A stretch of DNA of 64,000 bases, taken from positions 1 through 64,000 of the forward strand of contig JAIOWZ010000002.1 in assembly GCA_021741905.1 (NCBI GenBank). Reading direction: 5' to 3'. This DNA is from Candidatus Planktophila sp. Lineage in GTDB: Bacteria > Actinomycetota > Actinomycetes > Nanopelagicales > Nanopelagicaceae. The stretch's first letter is position 1; the number at the start of each line of letters is the position of its first letter. Below are positions 39,405-49,657 of the stretch, in pieces. Below the pieces are notes generated by a model, which saw only the letters and a list, made by a program, of their open reading frames with translations, searched no databases and had not been told where the DNA came from. The position numbers were made by a program, and so were the translations under genes.

Positions 39405-41450
39405 ATGAACCTTGCACTAGCAGGCCTGTCCTACGGCATCACCCTCGTAGCTCTCGTTCTTCTTGCTGTTCGCACAAAGGCGCTGATCGGTATCTATAAG
39501 AAAGGCCAACCAGATTCAACGCGCAGCAACAATAAATTGCAGCGTTTACGAATGGCAGCTACTGAGATCTTTGGCCACACCAAGATGCTCAACTTTACAG
39601 TTGTTGGTTTTGCTCACTGGTTTGTCATGGTTGGCTTCTTTGCACTCTTTGGAACATTAATTACCGCCTACGGACAATTAATCAACCCAACCTTTGCGCT
39701 TCCGATTATTGGACACTTGTGGGTCTATGAGTACATCACTGAGCTTGTCGCATGGGCAACTGGAATTGGAATTGTCGCTCTTATTGGTATTCGCCAGGTA
39801 ACACGTCTCAGCAACAAGCGTTCACGTTTTGCTGGTTCTGGACATGCAAAGGCTTACTACGTTGAATTCACGATCGTACTCATAGTCTTCTGCGTCATCG
39901 CATTGCGTGGACTTGAAGGTGCGTTGTCCACTGAGACACAGTGGAACCGCCACTACATTACCACCTGGTTTATAGCCGACATGTTTAAGTCAATGACTTT
40001 GTCACAAATAACCTCCTGGATCCAAATAGTTGCAACTATCAAAATTGTTGGATCGATGACCTGGTTTATTGTTATTGCAACAAACTTTACAATGGGTATT
40101 GCATGGCACCGATTCTTGGCACCGTTTAATATTTTCTATCGTCGTAACGCTGATGGCACATCTTCACTTGGCGCTCTTCCACCGATGTTGTCACATGGCG
40201 AAGAAATAAACTTTGAAGATCCAAAAGATGATGATGTCTTTGGTTTAGGCACACGGGCCGACATTTCCTGGAAGGGATTGTTGGATATGACTTCGTGTAC
40301 CGAATGTGGTCGTTGCCAATCGCAATGCCCTGCTTGGCACACCGATAAACCACTCTCACCAAAGCTATTAATCATGGCTATGCGTGATCATGCCTTTGCT
40401 AAAACCGTTGAAAATGAAGCACTTGTTGGTGAGAATTCACCCATCAGTTTAGATGTTTTGTGGTCCTGCACCACATGTGGTGCTTGCGTTAATGAATGCC
40501 CAGTTGATATCGAACACATCGATCACATCGTTAACATGCGTCGCTTCCAGGTTTTGGTCGAATCTGAATTTCCATCTGAACTGGGTGGAACTTTTAGAAA
40601 TCTTGAAAAGACTGGAAACCCGTGGGGTGCTAATCGCACAGATCGCGAAGCATGGATTGCGGAGTGTGATTTCCCGGTCAATGTAATTGAAGGTCAATTA
40701 CCAGATGATGTTGAGTATTTGTTCTGGGTTGGTTGTGCTGGTGCCTATGAAGAACGGGCAAAAAAGACAACAAAGGCTGTTGCAGAGCTTCTATATATGG
40801 CTGGGGTTAACTTTGCTGTTCTGGGAAAGAAAGAAACCTGCACGGGAGATCCTGCGCGTCGTGCTGGTAATGAATTCTTGTATCAGATCCTTGCCCGCGA
40901 AAACATTGAGACTTTCAAAGAGACATTTGGTGATCGACCAAAGGGTAAGAAGAAAATTGTTGTTACCTGTCCACATTGCTTCACAACAATTGGTCGAGAT
41001 TACGGACAACAAGGTTTTGAACTTGAAATGATTCACCACACGCAATTGCTTAATCAATTGCTTCGTGAAAAGCGTTTGATTCCCATTAAAATGTCTCACA
41101 CCGCTATGACCTATCACGATCCTTGTTACTTAGGTCGTCACAATGAGATTTATCAACCACCACGAGAAATTCTGGAAGCAACTGGTGCTGAGCTAACTGA
41201 AATGCCACGAAACAAAGAACGATCATTTTGTTGCGGCGCAGGTGGTGGCCGTATGTGGATGGAAGAGAAAATTGGCACACGCATCAACATCAATCGTGTT
41301 GAAGAGGCGATCAACACTGGTGCCACAGAGTTAGCGGTTGCTTGTCCTTTCTGCCGCGTTATGACCTCTGATGGTATGAACGCCAAGGAGTCAGCAGTTG
41401 AAGTCTTAGATGTTGCCCAGGTTTTGCTGCGCTCAGTTAAGCAAGATTAG
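39405..41450 (+). CDS. (Fe-S)-binding heterodisulfide-reductase-like membrane oxidoreductase
   Basis: N-terminal TM region; CTECGRCQSQCP and CTTCGACVNECP 4Fe-4S motifs; CCG-domain CPHCFTTIGRDY and CCGAGGGRMWMEE; start re-assigned. Confidence 0.88.
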   Translation: MNLALAGLSYGITLVALVLLAVRTKALIGIYKKGQPDSTRSNNKLQRLRMAATEIFGHTKMLNFTVVGFAHWFVMVGFFALFGTLITAYGQLINPTFALPIIGHLWVYEYITELVAWATGIGIVALIGIRQVTRLSNKRSRFAGSGHAKAYYVEFTIVLIVFCVIALRGLEGALSTETQWNRHYITTWFIADMFKSMTLSQITSWIQIVATIKIVGSMTWFIVIATNFTMGIAWHRFLAPFNIFYRRNADGTSSLGALPPMLSHGEEINFEDPKDDDVFGLGTRADISWKGLLDMTSCTECGRCQSQCPAWHTDKPLSPKLLIMAMRDHAFAKTVENEALVGENSPISLDVLWSCTTCGACVNECPVDIEHIDHIVNMRRFQVLVESEFPSELGGTFRNLEKTGNPWGANRTDREAWIAECDFPVNVIEGQLPDDVEYLFWVGCAGAYEERAKKTTKAVAELLYMAGVNFAVLGKKETCTGDPARRAGNEFLYQILARENIETFKETFGDRPKGKKKIVVTCPHCFTTIGRDYGQQGFELEMIHHTQLLNQLLREKRLIPIKMSHTAMTYHDPCYLGRHNEIYQPPREILEATGAELTEMPRNKERSFCCGAGGGRMWMEEKIGTRININRVEEAINTGATELAVACPFCRVMTSDGMNAKESAVEVLDVAQVLLRSVKQD

Positions 41451-41506
41451 GCGTAATTTCCACCTGTTCTCAGGAAACTTTCAGGCTGTGAGAGCATTCT
41501 CTAGCC

Positions 41507-42220
41507 ATGACTACTACACCAGAGAAAACCGCACAACGCATTCTTGTCGTTGATGATGAACCCAGCATCAGCGAGTTAATTTCTACCAGCCTACGATTTG
41601 TTGGCTTTGATGTCCGCACCGCAGCTAATGGTGCCGAGGCTCTACGTGTAGCAGAAGATTTCAAGCCACATGCGATGGTTCTAGATGTCATGTTGCCTGA
41701 TCTTGATGGATTTGAAGTGTGTAAAAAGATTCGCAACGAAGGTGTCGACACAGGTGTGCTTTTTCTGACAGCAAAAGATGGCATGGAAGACAAAGTTAAG
41801 GGCTTAACCCTTGGCGGCGATGATTACATGACTAAGCCATTTTCACTGGAAGAGCTTGTTGCTCGTCTGCGCGCACTTCTCCGTCGCACAGGTGTAGATC
41901 ACATTAAAATTGATGATGAAAAAATGCGCTTTGCTGACCTTGAATTAGATGAGGCAACACATGAAGTTCGTCGTGCTGGTCAAATGCTTGACCTCTCACC
42001 AACTGAGTTTGCGTTGCTTCGCTACTTAATTATTAACGCTGATCGCGTTGTCTCAAAGGCACAGATCCTTGATCACGTCTGGCAATACGACTTCCGTGGC
42101 GACATGGGAATTGTGGAGACTTATATTTCTTACCTTCGCAAGAAGGTTGATTCCTTTGATCCGCCACTTATTCACACAGTGCGCGGTGTTGGCTATCGTT
42201 TAAGAATGCCGCCTAAGTAG
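41507..42220 (+). CDS. OmpR-family response regulator
   Basis: RILVVDDEPSISELISTSL, MVLDVMLPDLDGFEV, winged-helix C-terminus VETYISYLRKKVD. Confidence 0.94.
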   Translation: MTTTPEKTAQRILVVDDEPSISELISTSLRFVGFDVRTAANGAEALRVAEDFKPHAMVLDVMLPDLDGFEVCKKIRNEGVDTGVLFLTAKDGMEDKVKGLTLGGDDYMTKPFSLEELVARLRALLRRTGVDHIKIDDEKMRFADLELDEATHEVRRAGQMLDLSPTEFALLRYLIINADRVVSKAQILDHVWQYDFRGDMGIVETYISYLRKKVDSFDPPLIHTVRGVGYRLRMPPK

Positions 42221-42223
42221 ACA

Positions 42224-43666
42224 ATGAAATCCCCGTTTGCAAATTCAAGTCTACGTAATCGTTTAACGGTTGGCGTACTTGTACTCTCTGCAATCGGATT
42301 TATTGGTGCTGGAGTTGGTGCACAAGCATTATTAAAAAATTACTTAATCAATCAAGTTGATGATCAGTTACTTAGTGTTGTTAACGGGACTGCTGATCGG
42401 CTTGACCAAGCTGGTATTGCTCGGGACGATGATGACGATGACCGTGGCCCACAGGCTGCGCGAGCAACAACACCGCTCAACCGGGTTCCAACCTCTATCT
42501 CAGTAACTGTTTTAGATCCTTTTGGCAATCTAGTAGGAGGTATCGGTGGGGACCTAAACTCAAACCAGGTCACTGAGTATGTGAAGGGTTTGCTGCCTGG
42601 GCAGGTTGCTGCCTTTGGTTCTAAGCCTTTTACGATTGAAGCACCTGGTGCTGATTTTCGTGTTGCAACAACAGTGTTGCCATCTTCACTTGGTTCGGTA
42701 ATTGTTGCCCAATCCTTAAGTGATTTTGATAAAACAACACGGCAAATTGGCATTGTATTTTTGATTATCGGAGGTCTTGTTCTCTTGTTCATTGCCTTTG
42801 CATCACGTCAGGTTATCAAGTTAAGTATGAAGCCACTTGAAAAGATCGAAGCAACTGCAGAAAAGATTGCTGCCGGTGATTTATCCGCCCGTCTGGAAAA
42901 CTTTGAACCCGATACTGAAGTTGGTCGCCTGAGTACTTCGCTCAACCAGATGCTTTCACGCATTGAAGAGTCTTTCACCGCTCGCACCGAATCTGAAAGC
43001 AAATTGCGCCGCTTTGTTGCAGATGCCAGCCATGAGCTGCGCACGCCACTGACATCAATTCGAGGCTTTGCAGAGCTACATCGACAAGGCGCAGTGCCGG
43101 AAGGTGAAAAGACAAAGGAACTTATCTCTCGCATTGAAAAAGAATCAATGCGTATGGGCTCTTTAGTGGAAGATCTTTTAATGCTTGCCCGCATTGATCA
43201 GTCTCGGGAAATTGTGATGGCAGATGTTGATCTTTCAACTCTCATTAAAGAGGCGGTCACTTCTGCGCAAGTTGCTGGACCGGAGCATCCAATTACTTCA
43301 GATATCGCCCATGATGTTCACACACAAGGGGATTCAGACAAGATTTATCAGGTTGTTACTAATTTGCTAGCAAATGCTCGTGCGCATACTCCTGCAGGAA
43401 CTGCGATACATGTTGCCACCTACTCTGCTGACGATGGCACATTTGTAACAGTTGCAGATAAGGGTCCTGGACTCAGCGCAGAAGACCAGCAACACATCTT
43501 TGAGCGTTTCTATCGCGTTGATACTTCTCGCCAGCGCAACAGCAGTGATGGCAGCGGACTAGGGCTTTCAATCGTTGATGAGGTTATGAAAGCCCATGGT
43601 GGAAGCGTCTCTGTTTCTTCAGAACCAGGTAATGGCGCAACCTTCACGCTGCATTTCAAAGCCTAG
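42224..43666 (+). CDS. sensor histidine kinase
   Basis: two TM segments, HAMP, FVADASHELRTPLTSIRGFAEL H-box, DKGPGLSAEDQQHIFERFYRVDTSR. Confidence 0.94.
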   Translation: MKSPFANSSLRNRLTVGVLVLSAIGFIGAGVGAQALLKNYLINQVDDQLLSVVNGTADRLDQAGIARDDDDDDRGPQAARATTPLNRVPTSISVTVLDPFGNLVGGIGGDLNSNQVTEYVKGLLPGQVAAFGSKPFTIEAPGADFRVATTVLPSSLGSVIVAQSLSDFDKTTRQIGIVFLIIGGLVLLFIAFASRQVIKLSMKPLEKIEATAEKIAAGDLSARLENFEPDTEVGRLSTSLNQMLSRIEESFTARTESESKLRRFVADASHELRTPLTSIRGFAELHRQGAVPEGEKTKELISRIEKESMRMGSLVEDLLMLARIDQSREIVMADVDLSTLIKEAVTSAQVAGPEHPITSDIAHDVHTQGDSDKIYQVVTNLLANARAHTPAGTAIHVATYSADDGTFVTVADKGPGLSAEDQQHIFERFYRVDTSRQRNSSDGSGLGLSIVDEVMKAHGGSVSVSSEPGNGATFTLHFKA

Positions 43667-43673
43667 AACTTAC

Positions 43674-44570
43674 TTAACCTAGGGACTCCATAGACCTAAG
43701 AACAGCGATTCGCTCTGCAATAGGTGGGTGCGTAGAAAACAGTTTTGAAACAGACTTTGCATCAAGTGGTGATTCAATCCAAATATGAGCAACAGCTGTT
43801 GATCGTTGTTGAACAACGGTTGAATCTGATGCCAGAACTTCAAGTGCAGAGCGCAACCCTGCAGGGTTGCGAGTAAAGGCAACGGCTGTTGCATCAGCTA
43901 AGGATTCACGCTTGCGCGAAATAGCAGATTTAAGCATCATCGCTGCAAGCGGTGCCAAAATAAGAATGACAAGTGAGACAACTAGTAACAATGGATTGCC
44001 GCCACCCTCACGGTTGCGATCTCTACCTCCAAACCACATCATGCGGGTCAACATGTCAGACAAGATCGCAATCGCACCTGCTGTTGTTGCAGCAACGGCA
44101 CTTACCAATGTGTCGCGATTAGCAACATGTGCCATCTCATGGGCGATCACACCTTGTAATTGATCGCGATCCATCGCATCCAAAATGCCTGTTGTGAAGG
44201 CAATAAGTGCATGCTCGGGATTACGACCTGTGGCAAAGGCGTTTGGTGCGCTGTCAACAACAATTGCCACCTTAGGCATCGGTAATCCTGATGCAATTAC
44301 TACTTCATGAATCAAATCAAATAACTTTGGGTTATCAGATTGCTGAATTAATTTAGCACCAGTCATTGTTAACACTAATTTGTCAGAGCCATAGTACGAA
44401 CCCCACACTGAAACTAATGCAATGCCAACAGCAATTGGAACTATCCCTGCTGTTGAAGTTCCAAAGTAGGTCAATGCTGCATAGACAACAAGCCACACCA
44501 GAAAACCCATGCCAATTAGCAAGCCGATTGTTTTGCGGCGGTTAGCCGCCTGCATCGTTCTAAAGTTCAT
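43674..44570 (-). CDS. htpX: HtpX-like zinc metalloprotease
   Basis: GVIAHEMAHVANRDTLVSAVA (HEXXH); PNAFATGRNPEHALIAFTTG. Confidence 0.93.
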   Translation of the reverse strand: MNFRTMQAANRRKTIGLLIGMGFLVWLVVYAALTYFGTSTAGIVPIAVGIALVSVWGSYYGSDKLVLTMTGAKLIQQSDNPKLFDLIHEVVIASGLPMPKVAIVVDSAPNAFATGRNPEHALIAFTTGILDAMDRDQLQGVIAHEMAHVANRDTLVSAVAATTAGAIAILSDMLTRMMWFGGRDRNREGGGNPLLLVVSLVILILAPLAAMMLKSAISRKRESLADATAVAFTRNPAGLRSALEVLASDSTVVQQRSTAVAHIWIESPLDAKSVSKLFSTHPPIAERIAVLRSMESLG

Positions 44571-44584
44571 TATTTATTGTTGAG

Positions 44585-45136
44585 TTAGAAAGTCACTTTA
44601 GGAACGTTGCGATCTTGTGGATCTTCAACCTCATAAAATTCACGCTCTGTTACCTTTGCAAGACCAGCAAAAAGACTGCTAGGTATTGTCTTTACTGCGG
44701 TGTTGAGTTCGCGCACATTGTCGTTATAGAACTGACGGGCAAAGGAAACTTTGTTTTCAGTTGTTGATAGCTCTTCTTGTAGTGACAAAAAGTTTGTTGA
44801 TGCTTTGAGATCTGGATATGCCTCAGCAACTGCAAGTAATCCGCGCAGTGCTTGAGTCAGCATTCCATCTGCAGCTGCAGTATCTGCAACTGTTGATGCA
44901 GTTGTTGCCTTTGCACGTGCTGTGATCACAGCATCAAATGTTGACTTCTCGTGGGCTGCATATCCCTTAACTGTTTCAACCAAGTTAGGAATCAAATCAG
45001 CACGACGCTTTAGTTGAACCTCAATCTGTGACCATGCTTCATCAACTGTGATGTTTAAACGAATCAAACGGTTGTATTGAGAGATGATAAAGACAGCGAT
45101 AAGAGCTACTACCCCAAGAACGATGATTATTTCCAT
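44585..45136 (-). CDS. lemA: LemA family protein
   Basis: YNRLIRLNITVDEAWSQIEVQLKRRADLIPNLVETVKGYAAHE. Confidence 0.93.
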   Translation of the reverse strand: MEIIIVLGVVALIAVFIISQYNRLIRLNITVDEAWSQIEVQLKRRADLIPNLVETVKGYAAHEKSTFDAVITARAKATTASTVADTAAADGMLTQALRGLLAVAEAYPDLKASTNFLSLQEELSTTENKVSFARQFYNDNVRELNTAVKTIPSSLFAGLAKVTEREFYEVEDPQDRNVPKVTF

Positions 45137-45142
45137 GTCTAA

Positions 45143-46414
45143 TTAAACCGCGCTTTCGGCAGATTTATTCCTTGAGTCTTCAGTCGGATTCTGAGAATTT
45201 CGCCAGAGCAGGCTCAGAAGGAGAGCCAGAACTACCCAGAGAATTAGAGATTTATGTCTAAAGGCTGTGCCCATGTTTCCTTCATACGCCCCAGCACCGA
45301 CCACATACAAAGCGAAGAAAATCATTGAGGGCGCTAACTGATTAAACCTTGGTATGCCTCGGCGCTTAACTATGAAATAAGCGATGAGCCCAAAGGCTAG
45401 GAACCATATGAGATTTTCAATAGCTGCAAATGCACTGGATGTGCTGGTGACATCTCCAACAATAAACGGTCTCAATAGAAAAGTTGAGGTCGTATAGGGC
45501 GCTCTCCACAAAATGCACGCGTAGGTATCAACACGACTTGGAGTTGAAGCTATAACAGAATTTTGAGAAAGAGGGCAGTTGGGTGTTTCTATTACTGAAG
45601 CTGCATCTACTTGGTTTCCAGTATGTCTGGTAGGAATCCCATCCACCATGGTGATTACTACTCCAGGGTCTTCCAGAATTGAAACTCCGACATTTCCACT
45701 GGTTGCAATACTGCCAAGAACTATTCCCGTTAGAACGGCAGAAATAGCAAGTAGGGCCTTGGTTTGTTTGATTCTTGAAACAAGGTAGATCAGTAAACCA
45801 ACACCTAGAACCAAGCCTGCCTGTGGTCTTGTGCTGAAACACATCACTATCGAAGCAAAGAGTGCGAAGTACGCTAGCACTTGTTGGCGTGTCTTGAAAT
45901 GAAAAATCACATACACCGAAACGAATGAGAGCAACACCCAAAACTCATTTGGGCCTTCACGCAAACCTAAAGTTGACCAAACAAAGTGGCTAGGTAGGAA
46001 AGCAAAAATAGTAAAGAAAAGAAGAACTAAGCGAGTATTAAACTTACTTAAATCATCTCTCCTATTAAGTAGCTTTACAGCAAGAAAAGTTAAAAGAAGT
46101 AGGCTTAAAAAGCCATAAAATGATGAGACTAATCTGACGGCATCAAGTTCATTCATACCAATACGATTTAAGGCGCTTGAAGGAATAATAATTGATCGGC
46201 CTGAAAGATATAGGCCTTCACCATAGGCCGGAAAATCAGTAGCAGGCTTTGATTCTGCAATCCATTTAGTTAGCGCTGCATAAGTTCCTTCATCTGGTGC
46301 AAGTGATGAGGGTGTACTGGGCAAAATAAAAAACATAATGACTCGTGCTACGAATGAGGCAGCAACGATTGCCCAGAGTTTTTCCTTGAGCGTTCCAAGT
46401 TTGAATGCGCTCAT
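45143..46414 (-). CDS. multi-TM membrane protein, possibly GT-C type
   Basis: about 10 hydrophobic segments; periplasmic-like insert with Cys; no clear family motif. Confidence 0.6.
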   Translation of the reverse strand: MSAFKLGTLKEKLWAIVAASFVARVIMFFILPSTPSSLAPDEGTYAALTKWIAESKPATDFPAYGEGLYLSGRSIIIPSSALNRIGMNELDAVRLVSSFYGFLSLLLLTFLAVKLLNRRDDLSKFNTRLVLLFFTIFAFLPSHFVWSTLGLREGPNEFWVLLSFVSVYVIFHFKTRQQVLAYFALFASIVMCFSTRPQAGLVLGVGLLIYLVSRIKQTKALLAISAVLTGIVLGSIATSGNVGVSILEDPGVVITMVDGIPTRHTGNQVDAASVIETPNCPLSQNSVIASTPSRVDTYACILWRAPYTTSTFLLRPFIVGDVTSTSSAFAAIENLIWFLAFGLIAYFIVKRRGIPRFNQLAPSMIFFALYVVGAGAYEGNMGTAFRHKSLILWVVLALLLSLLWRNSQNPTEDSRNKSAESAV

Positions 46415-46436
46415 TTAATATCCTTTGATTTTCGAA

Positions 46437-47015
46437 TTAATTAATTTTTGATCTGTGAAAGTTCAAGAATGATCGGCTTGGTGTTGGGCCGCGCTGACCT
46501 TGGTATCTAGAACCATACTTCTCGCTGCCGTAAGGATGCTCGGCAGGAGATGAGAGTTTGATGAGACAGAGTTGACCGATTTTCATGCCCGCAAATAACT
46601 TCACTGGCAGGTTGGCCACGTTTGAAAGCTCTAAGGTGATGTGACCGCTAAATCCTGGGTCAATGAAACCTGCTGTTGAGTGTGTGAGTAAGCCAAGGCG
46701 ACCCAGTGAAGACTTACCTTCTAGGCGTCCTGCGATGTCATCTGGAAGTGTGATGACTTCGTAGGTGCTGGCCAAGACAAACTCACCTGGGTGCAAGATA
46801 AACGGTTCTTCGCCATCGGCCACAACCTCGCGAGTTAGCTCTGGTTGTTCAATGGAAGGATCGATCACGCTGTATTTGTGGTTTTCAAAAACACGGAAGT
46901 ACTTGTCCAGGCGCACATCAACAGATGATGGCTGGATCATGGCTTCATGGAAAGGCTCGCAGCCGACTCGGCCTGCCTCTATCTCTGCGCGGATATCGCG
47001 ATCGCTAAGTAGCAC
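46437..47015 (-). CDS. dcd: dCTP deaminase (possibly bifunctional dCTP deaminase/dUTPase)
   Basis: [73 protein letters not shown]. Confidence 0.95.
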   Translation of the reverse strand: MLLSDRDIRAEIEAGRVGCEPFHEAMIQPSSVDVRLDKYFRVFENHKYSVIDPSIEQPELTREVVADGEEPFILHPGEFVLASTYEVITLPDDIAGRLEGKSSLGRLGLLTHSTAGFIDPGFSGHITLELSNVANLPVKLFAGMKIGQLCLIKLSSPAEHPYGSEKYGSRYQGQRGPTPSRSFLNFHRSKIN

Positions 47016-47040
47016 GGCGTGAGCCTATAGGAATCTGCGC

Positions 47041-48633
47041 TTAATTCAGGGGATCGTTGGCCCAGAGCCAGATATTTCGATCCTCCGGTAAGCCCTCCAT
47101 TAGTTCTAGCGCATAGGGTCCACCATTTTGGCGTTGCCAATCGTTTGCCGCCAAGAGACGAGAAAGTCCAGCAAGTGCAACTGGGTCAGCTAACTCATCT
47201 GGTGTTCCATTAAATACAACAGGGCCGGCATGATCAAAGACCACGGTCCCGATAGCAATTTTGCCGTTTGTTGTTTTCACAATCTCAATTACTCGTGATT
47301 GTTGTGGCCAATCTATGTGCGAGCCAGTGCGGATCTCCCAAAACGCATGAGACCCGTCATTGTTCTTACTTTGTGTGATTTTGTGATCGTGCACGTGTCC
47401 CGAGAACCACAAAACAACATTAGGGTGTTTTTCAAGAAGTCTACGAACTTCTTCTTCCAGCGCTGGCGCACTTTCTTCTTCTGGCACATAACCGTTAAAC
47501 AAATTCTCTAATGGGTGATGTGAAGTCAATACCACGTACTTATCTTTAGATTCATCTAACATATGTGACAACCAGTCAAATTGTTCACGATGTAGACAGC
47601 CTTGCCACCCACCAAAACGATTAACTGTATCTAAAGCAATCAATCGAACCTGTGTGCCGATATTTCTATACCAGTATGAAGTCTCTGGTTGTTCTGCATC
47701 TAAACCATGATCGTGTCCGCAATTTGTATGAACGTTTACCCAGTCCTGCATCTTTACCAGCGCGCGACGATGATCAGCTGTTACCTCATTAGTGTCCATG
47801 TGATCTAACCCTGGATACACAGCAGGACCAACTTCACCAAAACCTGAAAAAAGGTCTGCTAAATCAGCCATGTTCTTCAGTGCAGCTAATTTTTCGGAAC
47901 CTTGTGCAAGTGCATCTAACTCTGGAGTTGTTGCTGCTGTGCCCTGCAACAACGCATCATGGTTTCCATGGACTGCCAGCCACTTATGCGTTAAACCTTT
48001 TGCTATAAATTGACGCTCTGATGCTTCAAGTGCACCTTTAAAATGTGGAAAGTCATGGAGTACATGCGGGCGATCTGCCGGCATACCTGTTGGTGGTCCA
48101 TCTGGATGGTAATAATGCGCGTCATAGAGGTCAGCATTAGATGAGTGAGAGGCCTCAGAACGCTGTGGATCACCGCTTTTAGGGGTTACAACACCGCCAT
48201 CTAAAATTCTCTTATACCAATCCAGTTCATTGCTTTGTGCGTTATCTGTGACATCACCTGTAATGACAACTGCATCAATTGGTGCTCCAGTCAGTGGTGC
48301 GCGCTTGATCTCATTTGCGGCAACCACCATTGCTTCTAGAACTTGGGTAGTTAAGAACTCTTGCGCGCGATATGTGCCGATGTATGGAACCAGCTGCGAC
48401 AAAGGATTATCTGGATCTGCAATGCGATCTAGAAACTCGAGGCGAGCAGGTGATGCAGCATCGCAAATATGGATGTCACTTAAATGGATGAAGGCTGCAA
48501 CAACTTGTGCGTTAAGTGGTTCATCACCGATTACATTTTCACCTTTGTCATGTAGTAATTCACGCCAATTGGAATCTGGTGAAACTTTAGATCGAACAAT
48601 TCGGTTTGTTGATGTGCTAGACATTAGTGACAA
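47041..48633 (-). CDS. metallophosphoesterase (calcineurin-like, long-insert type)
   Basis: FIHLSDIHICD, VITGDVTDNAQ, AVHGNHDALLQG, VLTSHHPLEN, WFSGHVHDHKI. Confidence 0.88.
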   Translation of the reverse strand: MSLMSSTSTNRIVRSKVSPDSNWRELLHDKGENVIGDEPLNAQVVAAFIHLSDIHICDAASPARLEFLDRIADPDNPLSQLVPYIGTYRAQEFLTTQVLEAMVVAANEIKRAPLTGAPIDAVVITGDVTDNAQSNELDWYKRILDGGVVTPKSGDPQRSEASHSSNADLYDAHYYHPDGPPTGMPADRPHVLHDFPHFKGALEASERQFIAKGLTHKWLAVHGNHDALLQGTAATTPELDALAQGSEKLAALKNMADLADLFSGFGEVGPAVYPGLDHMDTNEVTADHRRALVKMQDWVNVHTNCGHDHGLDAEQPETSYWYRNIGTQVRLIALDTVNRFGGWQGCLHREQFDWLSHMLDESKDKYVVLTSHHPLENLFNGYVPEEESAPALEEEVRRLLEKHPNVVLWFSGHVHDHKITQSKNNDGSHAFWEIRTGSHIDWPQQSRVIEIVKTTNGKIAIGTVVFDHAGPVVFNGTPDELADPVALAGLSRLLAANDWQRQNGGPYALELMEGLPEDRNIWLWANDPLN

Positions 48634-49657
48634 GAACCTCAGAACTTAATACTCGTAGTTGAACAGATGATCCTGGAAGCAGGTCTCCGGTTGACGCACT
48701 TGTCATGAGCGATTGCACAATGGTGCCATCTGCTGTTTGACAAATAATATTTGATGAAGCGCCCATAAAGGAACGTGTCAAGACCTTTGCGTTGCCCTGC
48801 GCAGTTGCTGCTGCCACAGAGATCGATTCTGGACGAATAAGTGCATGCACTTTTCCAGTTTCATTACCGCGCTTTAGAGCAACCACTTTGCTTCCAAAGA
48901 TTTCAACCATTCCGTCTGTAATGTGTGCAGGGATTCTGTTCATGGTGCCAACGAAACCTGCAACAAATGATGAGGCAGGCTTGTTATACAGAACATCTGG
49001 GGTATCGATCTGCTCAAGTACACCGTTGTTCATTACACCCACGCGGTCAGAGATAGCCATAGCTTCTTCTTGATCATGTGTAACAAATAGAGTTGTTGTG
49101 CCTAAGGAAAGTTGAAGGCGACGAATCTCTTCACGCAGGTTCACGCGCACCTGGGCATCAAGTGCGGACAATGGCTCATCCAGCAAGAGAATTTCTGGCT
49201 CAAAGGCAAGTGCTCTAGCCAGTGCTACACGCTGCTGCTGACCACCTGAGAGCTGATGAGTGAAGCGCTTACTTTGTGAATCTAGGCCCACCAAATCCAA
49301 GAGCTCATGTGCTTTCTTAAGGCGCACATGCTTACTCACTTTTCGCATCTGCAAACCAAAAGCTACATTTTCTTCGACGGTTAAGTTAGGAAATAGTGAG
49401 TACGCCTGAAAAACCATTCCCATGTTTCGCTTATGTGCTGGTACATCTGAGATGTTTTTATCGGCAACCAACACTGTTCCAGAATCCTGATGTTCTAACC
49501 CTGCAACTACTCGAAGTGCTGTCGTCTTGCCGCAACCTGAGGGTCCCAGGAGTGCAACCAGCTCGCCCACGCCAACCTCAAGGTTGAAGTTGTCTAAAGC
49601 GATCACGTTTCCAAATCGCTTTGAAATGTTTCTTAAGGAAAGGCTCTTACTAGACAT
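48617..49657 (-). CDS. ABC transporter ATP-binding protein (PotA/FbpC/PhnT-type)
   Basis: LLGPSGCGKTTALRVVAGLE, LSGGQQQRVALARALAFEPEILLLDEPLSALD; start at 49657 (MSSKSLSLRNISKRFG). Confidence 0.9.
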   Translation of the reverse strand: MSSKSLSLRNISKRFGNVIALDNFNLEVGVGELVALLGPSGCGKTTALRVVAGLEHQDSGTVLVADKNISDVPAHKRNMGMVFQAYSLFPNLTVEENVAFGLQMRKVSKHVRLKKAHELLDLVGLDSQSKRFTHQLSGGQQQRVALARALAFEPEILLLDEPLSALDAQVRVNLREEIRRLQLSLGTTTLFVTHDQEEAMAISDRVGVMNNGVLEQIDTPDVLYNKPASSFVAGFVGTMNRIPAHITDGMVEIFGSKVVALKRGNETGKVHALIRPESISVAAATAQGNAKVLTRSFMGASSNIICQTADGTIVQSLMTSASTGDLLPGSSVQLRVLSSEVLVTNV

